A stretch of 64,000 nucleotides of DNA, taken from positions 63,410,001 to 63,474,000 of the forward strand of contig OX465598.1 in the NCBI GenBank assembly GCA_950022295.1, given 5' to 3'. This DNA is from Bromus sterilis (Eukaryota > Streptophyta > Magnoliopsida > Poales > Poaceae). Position numbers and translations under genes: made by a program. Numbering within the stretch: the stretch's first letter is position 1; every line of letters begins with the position of its first letter. The notes below the pieces were generated by a model, which worked only from the letters and a program-made list of their open reading frames with translations, was not told the origin of the DNA and searched no databases. This document shows positions 32,615 to 44,000 of the stretch, piece by piece.

Positions 32615-32900
32615 GTGATGCATTACATGACGTTTGGTTGCATACATTTGCCCTGAAGTACGTGACGTAATTGAAAATTGATGGCTATACATGAACAGAG
32701 GTTAAGACCAATGGTGTGTTCATGGTTGTTCAGTTGTGGTAGGGCTTAAACGGGACATGATCACCATGACATTCTAACGAGTTGCTTGCTCAACAACAAC
32801 ATCGCCACCTTGTAAATCGGGGTTAGCAACTGGTTAAGACGAAAAGTTCATTGGATTAACGGTTGGATCATGTAACCCTACACATCTCCATTAGTCTACC
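32615..32900. repeat. Diverged direct repeat, copy 2
   Basis: Partner of 32070-32345. It could be a tandem unit of an unknown noncoding element or the LTR pair of a very small retroelement. No TG...CA borders or PBS were found between the copies. Confidence 0.75.
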
Positions 32901-33840
32901 ACCATCGAAACAGAAAACATGCAAGAAAGTAGTGTAGATTAGAAATGATTAGGTGAAAAAGACTCAAGAGTGTCACTAAAATAGAGCATACATAAGCATT
33001 CGTACAATCCAATAAAAAGTGTAGATATACCCGTCTAAGATCGTTGAAATAGAAAACATACAACTTGAAAATCGCATGAAACAATTACATAAAGCTAGGG
33101 GTGAATAGAAATTTTAAATGCTCGACCGTGTGCGACAAATTTAACAAGATTTGTTCAAAATAGCTTCAAACATAAACATAAAATTAAACATTTACAATCA
33201 ACAAAACTAGAAATTGATTGACTGAATAGAATCATAACTTTGATGTGCATTCTTTTCATGTAGAGTTTATCTCGAATGGAAACACCATTATGTAGATTAG
33301 ATAGAGTTAAGTAAAATTTTAAGGAGATTACTATAAAACACATGCAAAGTCAGATACACATGTGCTCGGGCAGTACGAGCTTGCACGTAACTCCACCACT
33401 AAAGCCACCCATATCAGCTCAGTTGCATATCGTTTCGGCTAGGCTCGCTGAAAACAATCGAATCGAGCGTTCCTCCTCAACCAGCCCAGAGGTGTTTTAA
33501 GGTTCATGTGTATAAAAATGAAAATTTGAACTACTCAAAATATTTTTTAATGTTTATCTCCCAAAAATACATAATTTTTAGCTTTTACTATGTTCTAGAT
33601 TTTATTGTTTATTAAAGAGTATTTAAGCTTGGAAACAGATAATTTGCACCCTACAAAAAGTTTTATATGGGCATTTGGGCTATTGGGCCTTGGCCGGGAA
33701 GCAATGTTGCGCGTTGTTTGTGTGTGAGAGAGGTTGTTGGTTGGGTGGTTGTGGTTGTTCGATGGCGTGGACTTGCCCCCTTGGCCCGAGAAGTGTGGTC
33801 ATAACTTCTTGCCTGATTTTCATGTCAGTACGCGGTTTAA
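32901..33840. other. Unassigned AT-rich flank
   Basis: No gene or defined element seen. Short open frames (32896-33343, 33675-33878) show no family motifs. Confidence 0.4.
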
Positions 33841-34099
33841 GGGCATGTACAATGGTTGATAAGACTATTTTATCTTAGCTTCGCCACGTAATTTAGATAT
33901 GACAAAAAAGTGATATACAATGGATTCTATCTTAACTTAGCTACAATAATTAGAGATTTCTAAATTTGTGGTGAGAAAATTATTTCTAAGAAATTATCTC
34001 TTAAATAAGAGAATGCAAACCCTTTTTTCAATTTCTCTCTCCTCCACATCAACACTTGTCCTATGTGACACAGATAAGATAGCACCATTGTACATGCCC
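33841..34099. mobile_element. Tourist-type MITE (259 bp)
   Basis: Exact 16-bp terminal inverted repeats, GGGCATGTACAATGGT at 33841 and its complement ending at 34099, are flanked by TAA on both sides (33838-33840 and 34100-34102). That is the PIF/Harbinger target. The interior is AT-rich and noncoding (TATCTTAGC and GATAAGATAG near the ends also pair). Confidence 0.93.
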
Positions 34100-34102
34100 T
34101 AA

Positions 34103-34810
34103 CGGTGAAAAGGAAAATTGTCGAGGGAATGTTCTGCGTTTTTTCTTTTTTTTTCGCGTGGCATCTCTCAAGACAACGAAAGTGCTAATAAAATAATTTC
34201 CAGTAGCTTCTTTTTGTCCTATAAAAATTAATCTTAGATATAATTTACCTAAAAAAATATTTCATTATTTCCCTTTTTCCTTATAAATTACAGATAGAAT
34301 ACTTTTAATCTATAAAATTCTTCTTCTATATGAAAAAGTTTTATCTCAACCTAATTGTCTCGGGTAGTTGGTGGGAGCCAACATTCCGAACGTTTCATCT
34401 TTCGTCGCAGCTGGTCGTCGATTTGCCACCGCGCTACCGCTCTGAAGCTCTACCACGTCACTGGCCGCACCCCGTCCCCGTAGGCCTACCCCCAACGCCA
34501 TCGTGGGCCACCACGGGCCACGCCACTGCCTAGCCTCACCCCACCTCAAGCCACGTTGTCACCCGCTTTGGTGCCTACTGATCCACCGCCCCACTGCCTC
34601 GGGTATTCCCCCCACTCCCGCCCTTGCGCTCGTGTCGTCCTTCACGAAGGTTCTCATAGCCTTGATGTCTTACGACGTCTTTCAACCACACCCTCAAGCT
34701 ATTCGACAAAAAATTAACATAATAATTTTGTATGCTTGTGATTTTTTTGTTTCGTTGATAATCTTTTTTCTACCTATTTGCTCACGTAATTTGTAGATAA
34801 GTTTGCTTTC
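34103..34810. other. Probable 5' part of a Harbinger element
   Basis: A CT-rich, GC-rich stretch (34380-34640) is followed by a T-rich stretch (34720-34800), just ahead of the transposase relic. No terminal repeat was found that matches the right end at 36314-36326, so the left border is unknown. Open frames here are not recognised. Confidence 0.35.
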
Positions 34811-36018
34811 GATGATGTTTTTTGATGACTCATCGTTAGATGATGATAGTGCTTTCGACTGTATGTGGGTATGATGCCAAAGAAGAAGCGGAGAGATGGA
34901 GGTTCTATGGTCGGTCTCACAATTGCTCTTCGCAACAAGCAAGCTGATCATGCGATGTTGTTGGACGATTACTTTGGAGAAAACCAAATGTTCGGTGCAA
35001 AACAAATTCAGAGAAGATTTTGAATGTCGTGTGATCTTTTCATGCGCATAGGAGATGTTGCAGAAGTATGTTGTTCATACTTTGTACAAAAGAGGAATGT
35101 TGGTGGACATATAGGTCATAGTTCGTTCTACAAGCTTGTGTCTTTGATGCACATGCTAGCATATGTTTGTCCAGAAAACACCATTAATGACTAGATCAAA
35201 ATTGTGGAGAGCACAATCATCAAAAGTTTGAAAAAAAGAGTGAAGTCTATCATTGAATTATTTCGAGAGGAATATCTCGAGCACCTAATCATCAAAGGGC
35301 TTCCCGATATGCTTGGAAGCATATATTGTATGCATTTGAAATGGAAGAATTTTCCTGTATCATGACTTGAGCAATATAAAGGAAACCCCAGAGATGCAAA
35401 CATAATTCTTAAGGCTATGGCATCAAATAATCTACAGATTTGGCATTAATATTTTGGGTTAACTGGATCTATCAATGACCATAATGTGATGCAAAGGTCT
35501 CACTTATTTGCAATGCTAGCAAAAGGAGAAGCGCTCGCAGCTAACTTTGAAAGCAATGAGCATCAATATGACATGGGTTATTATCTGGCCGATGGCATAA
35601 ATACTTTATGGAATACTTTTGTGAAGAACAATATCAAGCTCTGAAGCCTTAAGGAAACAAAAAATAATAAGTTTGCTACAAGTCAAGAAGCTTGTAGGAA
35701 GAATGTTGAGCAAGCAGTTGAAATGATGCAAACTTGTTATACCATTGTTACGTGGCCCAGTTAGATTTTGGGGTCAGAAACTTATATGGCGCATCATGAC
35801 AATATGTGCGATCTTACATAATATGATTATAAAAGACGAACACGTTCAATCAAAGGATTATCGGTATGAGTATGAGACCAGATTTTTTTACATCCCTATT
35901 GTGAATCCGATAAGGGAAGAGCAACGTCTACAGAGATTTCTTCGAGTACATCGTGTGTGCTATGAACAATTTCATGATAACCTTGTTGAGCACTTGTGGG
36001 AGCTACATAGGCATTGAG
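34811..36018 (+). pseudogene. PIF/Harbinger transposase relic
   Basis: It starts MMFFDDSSLDDDSAFDC, parallel to the other relic at 20902. Then it shows DYFGENQMFGAKQIQRRF and CDLFMRIGDVAE, a C-rich-free helical region, KGLPDMLGSIYCMHLKWKNFP, LEQYKGNPRDANIILKAMA, FGLTGSINDHNVMQRSHLF, and a C-terminal IWRIMTICAILHNMIIKDE with FLRVHRVCYEQFHDNLVEHLWELH. These are successive blocks of the Harbinger DDE transposase. The first catalytic aspartate of the usual GSIDCMHW is Tyr here (SIYC), and at least five stops or frameshifts interrupt the frame. In active elements the protein works with a Myb-like partner, which was not found. Confidence 0.85.
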
Positions 36019-36326
36019 TTTGTTGAAGTTTTACTTTGAACGCAATTTAGTCTTATTATTCGTGAACTTGAATTTAAATTTAAATTTCTTTGGTTCTGAT
36101 TTGTATTTCTGAGAAACTATATGTATTCGAGAAAAAAAATTGAGTTATTTTGATGTTAAAATAGTTTATAGGATATATGTATGCATTGAAATACAAATAA
36201 AGAAAGACAAATTAGAGAAAGATAAAGAATGTTAGGGAAGCTAAAAAAACAGCACACACACCTAACTACCTTTTTCATATACATGGATTTAAGATAGAGA
36301 TTATAAATAGTTTGTTGGAGATGCCC
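36019..36326. mobile_element. Right end of the Harbinger element
   Basis: GTTGGAGATGCCC at 36314-36326 is the complement of GGGCATCTCCAAC, a Harbinger-type terminus, and is followed by TAA (36327-36329). It lies 300 bp past the transposase relic. AT-rich 3' region between. Confidence 0.55.
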
Positions 36327-36329
36327 TAA

Positions 36330-36954
36330 ACGTGTTAAACTTAACGAGGCAAAACAGATAATGAAATATTAATTATTAATTGTTAAATATTTTTTAACAC
36401 AGTAAAACGCAGACGCTTACATACACGAGCATACACTCGTTTTTATGAGCATCTTCCTAATAAAAAGCTGATACATCATATTAATAAAGTCACCATAAGT
36501 GACTCGTAGTCGACGAAAACGTCACCTTTCATTGAAAGCACATCGCCGTTAAGGCTGAAATAAATCAAAAATATATAAGCATAAATATCAAATCTGATGA
36601 CTTGGCGATATCATTATACATCTAATCGACTCTACCACAGATTGCTTCGCTATTGTCGAACTTTATTAACTGTGATGATATTTGTATGGATACATGAGAC
36701 TTGTGTGCGACAAGCGCCTTTACAGGAATCATCACGAGCAGAGAGCCGCATCGGCTGAGATCTAGTAGGAGGAAACTGCATGACGATTACTATTAGCGTA
36801 TGTTCTCCTTAATTTTTTTCTTTCTTCAAACGAAAAAATATCGGAAATGTTAAGTGCCGAATCGTCAGGTTAGCTTCCTTCCGCCCGAACGCCCAATTAC
36901 CATACGCATCAATATTAAAGCACCCATCCATCCATAGCCAGCTTTTGCGTTTTT
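36330..36954. other. Unassigned AT-rich DNA
   Basis: No gene, MITE or LTR borders recognised. Confidence 0.4.
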
Positions 36955-38715
36955 CTCATTTAAAAAAGTTTGATCTCTTAAAATAAAAATTCCGTTTTCA
37001 CCATTAAATCCGTCACGACGAGATCTTCAAAATTAGATGTCATATTGATATGTTTCGAGAACTTTTTTTTGGATCAAAAGTTGCCATGTTGTTTACACTG
37101 AAATTGCCATTCTGATTACACTAAAGTTGCCATGATTTCTTTCATATTTTTTTATAGATTTAAAGCTACCATTGTATTTTAACGCTTTTTGACTCATTGC
37201 CCATGACCGGGGAAAGTTGCGGTGATGCTCAGTGAACCCCGAGCAGATATCTAGCGCGGGAGGAGGGATGCACGACATGACGGTCTCTTGGGTTATGAAT
37301 GCGTCGAGGAGATCCTCCGACGCATCTCAACGCGTGACGGTGGGGGAGGGGGGGGAGGGGAGGGGGTTGGAGAGTTTGTCGACGGTGTGGAATAGACTTG
37401 GCAATCTCTATTCATAGTACATGGAAATTTTTATTCGCAAGACTAGCGTTTGTAACTTGAAGTTGCCACCCTCACATAACTAAACTTGCCATCAAAAACA
37501 TTAGAGATTGCCATATACTCGTGTCACACATGTGGTAGTTATCAATATCCCAAGTTTTTTCTATCTACCAATGACAAACTATTTCTTTTTGTGTCCATTG
37601 CAAATTTAACATATCTTTCGCCATGACAATTTAACATCTCAACGTGTGACGGTGGGGGAGGGGACATGGATCGGGGGGTAGAGAGTTTATCGACGGTGTG
37701 GTGCTGCTCTGGCGGCGACTCTTTTTTGTGCCCATGGCAATTTATATTCATAGAACATGGCATTTCTTATTCATAGGACATGACAATTTCTATTCATAGG
37801 ACATGGCAATTCTTATTCGCAGGACTAGCGTCTAGAACTTGAAGTTGCCACCCTCACATAACTAAACTTGCCATAAAAAACATCAGGGACTGACATGTAC
37901 TCGGGTCACACATGTGGTAATTATCAGCATTGCCATAAAAACGTGCCATAAGTGTGGGTGGAAAATGGCAAGCCCACGCGCTTTTGGTGGCAACTTTAAC
38001 ACATGTGAGATGACAACTTTTGCTAAAACATGGCAACTTCACTAAATACATGACAACTTTGGCTACTAATTGGCATCTACATATACCTAAAATTACCATA
38101 TAAAAAATGTGTGGGCGGAAGTGCCTCCTATATATGGCATTTTTATTCATAAGACATGTCAATTCTTATTCATAGGACATGACAATTTTTATTCATAGGA
38201 CATGGCAAAAAAATCACAGGACTAACGTCTATAACTTTGAAGTTGCCACCTCATATTACTAAATTTGCCATAAAAAAAACATCAGGGATTGGCATGTGCT
38301 CGTGTCACACATGTGGTAGTTATCAGCATCCCAAGTTTTTTCTATTTACCAATGGTAAACTATTTTTCTTTTTGTGTCCATGGCAAATTTAACATATCTT
38401 TCGCCATGGCAAAATAAACATTTGTTTACCCAAGGTAAGTTTATAAAGTTTCATTTTATGAATTACGACAAATTTACATAGAACATTGAAGAAAAAGTGA
38501 AAAAATAACGTAGTTGAAGGAAATGATGATAATTTCAGTGTAAACAACATGGCAATTTAAGTGCAATAGACATGGCAATTTTTAACACGAAAAAAAAGTT
38601 GTCGAAACATATCGACATGAGATTTAGTTTCGAAAATCTCGTCGCAATAAATTTAATGATGAAAACAGAAATGTATTGGAATTTTTATTTAAAAAATAAA
38701 ACATTTTAAAAACTA
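36955..38715. mobile_element. Mutator-like element with long inverted ends and TTGCCAT repeats
   Basis: The left region (about 36955-37140) returns inverted at about 38520-38715. Shared blocks include AAATAAAAATTCC, CACCATTAAAT/ATCATTAAAT, GACGAGAT, GATATGTTTCGA, and TTGCCATGTTGTTTACACTG, the last near-identical. Arms of 180 bp or more are typical of Mutator-type elements. The interior has no transposase frame but repeats a module with CATGGCAATT and ACTTGAAGTTGCCACCCTCA at about 37420, 37780 and 38180. Exact ends and the expected 9-bp duplication could not be fixed. Confidence 0.65.
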
Positions 38716-38816
38716 AAAAAAATCGAAAAGATTCTTGGTGACGTCAACTTGCATGCATGCATACAGTACTAGAAAATATTCGGGCCAACCTCCCCACACC
38801 GAATGTCACGTACTTA

Positions 38817-39871
38817 TCACCGTCCAAAAATATCATAAGGGCATGCCGCCCAAGTCACCTTCAGCAAAATAGATGCGAGCTCAAACTTTATTTGGCGGCT
38901 GGAGTATCCATTTAGCTTCGCTTTGAAGGAACAATTGCGTTCAATATTACCGTCAGAGCCTCTGTGACCAACCACAAACTTCAAATGCATCACAGTATCC
39001 AGTGTGACAGCAATCGCAAACCTCCTTTTGCCACACGGCCAGTCCCAAACCGAGCCATGGAAAAGCTGAAACTCATGCGCCTCCTCAGCAGAAATGGTGG
39101 AACTGAGGGATAAATCGAAACCACTCCACACATTGGATACAATAACCTCAACGATGGCCGTGACCGCACCGTTGATGAGTGCGGCCGACACGTCGACCGC
39201 GCCGCCACGATCGCCATCGATGCGAACTCGGGTCGGTTCCCACGCCATAAACAGTCCTCGAAGTTCCGCCACCCCGTCGATCAGCTGCGCGTCGTCTTCT
39301 TCCTTCTCTCCGTTCTTGATCCTCACGTCAAACTCAAGCAGAACGTCGCAGCAAAACGGAACGCCTCTCTTGGGGCCGGTCATCTCGATGGGATCCCCCT
39401 CTCGCACGACAATAGGGTTTTCTCTGCCGCGATTGAAGACATAGTTGAGCATTAGATCATATTCATCTCGTGCCGCTATGTATCCGTATAGCTGCACCGG
39501 GCCATGGCTGACGGTGACTGGAGATTTGGCTAGCTTCAACGAGAAGATCTGCAACATGTAAGACGTCAGCCAGCAATAATCCCCGTGCCAATCGAGCATA
39601 TCCGTCGTCTCCGTGCGGTCGGTCATGTCGATGCAGTATTGCCCGTCCAGTCGAACCTCTTCTTGTATATCGCACCGTCACGGTGGCTACTGCCCTGGAA
39701 GATTAGGATGGGGTGTTCTGTATCCTGAGTTACCCTCGCCATCTCTGCCGCCGTCTCCGTATCTCCTGTATCCATGGCGGAGCAGAAGTGGCGGCGAAGG
39801 CGCGGGAATCCCGGCGTGCTCTGCTTCTCTCGGAAAAGACGATCGTCATGGACATGTTGATCTGGGTGCAT
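38817..39871 (-). pseudogene. DUF6598-family protein gene with a one-base frameshift
   Basis: From the internal Met at 39626 the minus strand encodes 269 residues: VQLYGYIAARDEYDLMLNYV, FNRGRENPIVVREGD, IEMTGPKRGVPFCCDVLLEF, AQLIDGVAELRGLF, and SFKAKLNGYSSRQIKFELAS. These are blocks I associate with the grass-expanded DUF6598 family (function unknown). Upstream, another frame (39871 down) gives MDTGDTETAAEMARVTQDTE and YKKRFDWTG, which also belongs to such proteins. The two join only if one G is restored in the GGGC run at 39641-39644. The gene is therefore a recent pseudogene, a sequencing-error case, or translated from the internal Met. No introns are needed. Confidence 0.75.
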
Positions 39872-39879
39872 GAGCTGAT

Positions 39880-41212
39880 CACAATTGTGTCGTCGTGCAA
39901 GAGGTAACCCTCAAAAAAAATTGTGATCAGCTTTATGTACATTCTAGAGTGTTCTGTGTTTTTTTACCTTTTATTATTGTCTTTTCTTCCAGTTATTTCT
40001 TCTCCTTTTTCTTTTCTTTTTTTTCTATTTGTTGCATTTTTTTTGAAAAAAAATGGTTACATTTTCAAATATTATTCTTATTTTGGAAAACGATAAACAC
40101 AATTTCAAAAAATATTAGCATTTCTAACAAAGTTCGTAATTGCCAGAAATTTGAAAAATGATCATGTCTTCAAAATTTGTTACCTTTTTAAAAACATTGT
40201 TCAAAAATTGGAAAAATTTCAGAATTTTTTGAAAAACTTGGTGTTTCAAAAATTATTGATATTTAAAATAATGTTTGAGATTTCAAAAGTTTTCGTGTTT
40301 TAAAATTTATTACTATTTAAGAAAATGTTTAAGCTTTAAAAGGTTGTTAGTGATTTATAAAAATAAATCTTGAAAATGTTTGAGCTTTCAAAAGTTGTTC
40401 ATGTTCTCAAAAACAATTTGTATTCTAAAAACTGTTTTAGATATCAAAAGTTCTTCATGTTTTTTCAAACAATTTGAACTCTCAAAAGTTGTTCATTTTT
40501 TCAACGTGATCAAATTCTTTTAAAGACTATAGAAATTTAAAAACTAGTTACTACTATAACGGGGTCACTGCAGCGCATCTGGTCGACATCTTGATGATAA
40601 AGCCTCCAATTGAAGCTCTCGATCAATCAACGGAGAAAGAAGGGGAGAGGCTTTGTCTTGCTTATAGGGAGGGTGATGAAATACTCATCGCCTCAGGCAT
40701 CCCTTCTAAATGGGTAGTCCAATCAGCGAAGGGAGGGCTAGCACCTAGTGCATATCTTTTCTACGTTTTTATTTATTACCATTATTTTTATATATATTTT
40801 AAATTAAAAAATGTTTTGTTTAATTTTTAAGTAACATTAATTACTCATGTAAGAAAATGGTGGTGCAGTGTAAAAAAATGTTTTGGCAACTTTTTATAAA
40901 TGTTGATAGCATTTGAAAAGAAAATATTCATGGCATTAAAACAATGTGCATACAAAAATTGAATATGACATTAAAAATTTGTTTATACAATGTAAAAAAT
41001 GAAGCATATCATTCAAAAAAACGTATGAGATGTTTCGAAAAAGGTTTTTCAGAAATATGTACATGACATATAATGTAAAACAATGTTTGTGTAGTACAAA
41101 AAAATTAAATACATTAAAAATGAGATTTTAAAGAAATATTTAATTTAAATATATTTTTATACAATGTATAAAAGAATACATAGTAAAGAACTGTTTTTTA
41201 TCATAAACAAAT
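39880..41212. other. AT-rich degenerate repeat DNA
   Basis: Long T- and A-rich stretches with loosely repeated TTCAAAAGTTGTTCATG-type modules (40270-40510) and ACATTAAAAA/CAATGTAAAAAATG modules (40860-41160). No gene with family support. The frame 40591-40830 is not recognised. Confidence 0.45.
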
Positions 41213-41971
41213 TCTATATCTCTACTTCTCTATTTATCGCTATCTGCACTACTTCAAAAGAATGTAAGATTTCATCTTTCACTTTTCTTTCCATCATTCT
41301 TTCGTCCAACTTTTCTCTAATGATAATCAATTATTGCAATTTATTTACCTTCTAAACTATATCTACTTTAATTTATTTGCAAAAAAATTCATCAAACTGT
41401 AAGATAAATAACGGATAGGATTTGATAAACATTTAATTACCCATTCATGTTAGTATGGAAATTTCAATCATAAGCTAGTATACGATACTATTTTTACCAC
41501 ATTGCAATGCCCAGATATTGTGCGAGTATACTTCAAAAGAACCTGAGGTTCCATATTACGCCAGAATTTTCTTTTCAGATATCTTCGTTCAACCTTCAAT
41601 GTATGACCCACTTTTTTAATAATTTTTGAACAACTTTGATGGAAGGAATGAATCATGATCCGAAAAAAACTACTCCCAACGTTTCGAATTACTTGACATG
41701 ACTTTAGTTCAAGCTTGGTTTAAACTTGAACTAAAGACATGTCAAATAATTCAGAACGGAGGGAGTAAATAAAAATTAATTTGTTATCTTTGATGCACCC
41801 AATAAATCAAATCAATCATGTGCACCGGCCTCCTTTGTTAGTTTAAGTAGTGAAAAAAACTTATGCACCCAATTTTATCTATTTTTTGCATTAAATTTTG
41901 TTTCATATGATCTTTTTATTATGTTAAAAAATATTTAGCATCGTCGCAACGTACGTGCAGATACCTAGTAT
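41213..41971 (+). mobile_element. Putative short Helitron, plus strand
   Basis: The 3' end CGTCGCAACGTACGTGCAG followed by ATACCTAG and T (41943-41972) is a decayed form of the hairpin and CTAG terminus seen at 16657. A plausible 5' end, TCTATATCTCTACTTCTC, is at 41213. A Stowaway MITE lies inside. The 5' border is a guess. Confidence 0.4.
41673..41765. mobile_element. Stowaway MITE (93 bp)
   Basis: The ends CTCCCAACGTTTCGAATT and AATTCAGAACGGAGGGAG are imperfect complements of the CTCCCTCCGTTC type, with TA on both sides (41671-41672 and 41766-41767). The whole element folds as a hairpin through CATGACTTTAGTTCAAG and CTTGAACTAAAGACATG. Confidence 0.9.
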
Positions 41972-41974
41972 ATT

Positions 41975-42956
41975 GAAAAAGTATTTAACATGCATTTGTA
42001 AAAATGTTCAAAGCAAGAAGTGTCTCTCACTCCTTCTCGCCCAGAGGCGCAAGCTGAACTTATGTGTCGGTATGAAAGAAATAGCCCCGACGGAGGCAAG
42101 ACCCTAAATCCTACGAACAGTAGATACATGGTATTTAAAGCCGTGGTTTCCTATCTTGTGCTGCCGAGCTGGAAACTAAGGCCAACTATTCTTTGGCCCT
42201 ATGTAGAAAATTTGTTGTAGTTATCACAGTTCATCACAAAAATGTTTTTGTTATCACAACTCAGCTATCTGGTAGTGGGTTCTTTTCAAGGATTTCCACA
42301 AGTCCGTCCGAGTTGAAGTGCTAGGTCTTGAATCTGATCGGCTGTCCGACATTGCTGTCATTGAATATGCATTTCAACTATTTGCTTCTACAAGGACTCA
42401 AAGTTAGACATGTTTTTATTCTATTTTTCTTTTATTTATAGTTTTAAAATACATATATCATCGAAAAAATAGGAAAATGAAGTGTAAAAAAATACCAATG
42501 CAAATATCTTTGCACACTTTCAAAAATGCTTTACCATTCCAAAAAAAATATGTAAAACGTTTGTACGTGACATATTTATACAATGTAAAAATGGTCGTGT
42601 AATTCAAAAATTACTTTTTTACCATTCAAGAGAAAAACTAAGTTTAGAAAAAATATTAAAATTTATTTAAAATCAAAACGTGGATAAAAAATAATTATCA
42701 GTTTACATCAAAATGTAAAAATGTAGAAAAAGTATTTGTATGTATACCAAAAGTGTACAATGTATATGAAAAAATAGACATAAAAACTTGTATATAAAAA
42801 TTCTTAATTATGCATTTGGAAAGTTTCTAAACATGTATACAAAATTTTCTTGTGTATACAAAGAATGTACAACATACATACAAAGAAACTCATGAAAACA
42901 TATAATTTTAAAAATATTCATTTTGTACTTTTAAAATGTTAACATGTACTAAATAA
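41975..42956. other. AT-rich spacer
   Basis: No gene. Loose repeats of ATGTAAAAATG and GTATACAAA type recur (42570-42900). The frame 42020-42220 is unrecognised. Confidence 0.4.
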
Positions 42957-43551
42957 ACTAGATGATACCCCGCGTGTTGTTGCAAGACTATTAACAAATA
43001 AATTGATATTTCAAAATATGAGAAAAATTATGAAATATAGTGTAATTTGATTTTAAATTATTATTTGAAAGAAATATTATTTAGATTAAAAAAATAAGAA
43101 AGTTTGATGAAAAAAAATCCAAAAAAGAGTATGACTTTTGTTTTGTTAATTTATTAACTTGACAATATATAAGCGAGACGATATGAGAAGAAAACAATGT
43201 TGAGTAGAGATAGTGAAAACATCACCCTTGACTAAACCTAAAATAATTATAGCAACTACATTTATGCAATGATAAAAATAAGTTTTCATATGGAAAAATA
43301 AAATATGAGGTAACTCGTATTTTATTTGATATATAAATAAGTCACTTCTAAATCCTGAGGTTGAGTGCAAAAATGATTTAATATTAATTTGTGAATGATT
43401 GCATGCGCATGCGGATTTAATTGAAGCCTGTGCATTAAGAGTTAGTGAAAATGTTTTATATGATGGACCTACTTGATGTTGTGGATAGCTTGGATGTCAA
43501 GAGAAATAGGTTAATGGAGATAACCTATTTTGGTATTATATATGTCTTTGA
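42957..43551 (-). mobile_element. Putative short Helitron, minus strand
   Basis: On the minus strand TGCAACAACACGCGGGG, TATCAT, CTAGT ends at 42957 and is followed by T. The opposite end TCAAAGACATATATAATACC at 43551 is preceded by A and resembles the TCTATACC-AATAAT start of the Helitron bodies at 18704 and 20266. It is 595 bp and noncoding. Confidence 0.5.
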
Positions 43552-44000
43552 TTAGACGAAAAATGTACAAAATTATGAAAAAGTATACATTAAATATATA
43601 ATAAAATAATGTTAAATTATATATTTAAAAATATTAAACATGTATAAAAAATGTCTGACGTATATAAAAATTTACATTGTGAATGAAAGAATAGACATGT
43701 TTTTGAAAAAAATACTAAAATTTAATGAAAACCGGAATATAAGAAAAACATAGAAAAAGAAAGAAAGGAAAACAGAATAAAAAAATAAAAGATGAAAAAA
43801 AAATAAAAACGAAGAAAACTCATAAAACCGAGCGCTACGGTCTGAGCCGGCCCGATAACACCCGTCCGTAGAGACAGTTTCTTTCTTCTAGCCCCTGTCG
43901 TTGTGTGGCTGTGCCTGTGTGTGTGTGTGTGTGTGTGTGGTTGATGCACTGAAACGGTAACGCGGATCCTACTCAACAGCCCACTGCCCAGCGCATAACC
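43552..44000. other. Spacer with a (GT)n microsatellite
   Basis: A (TG)n run of about 12 units lies at 43914-43939. A-rich before it (43690-43830). No gene recognised. The minus frame 43722-44087 crosses the microsatellite. Confidence 0.5.
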
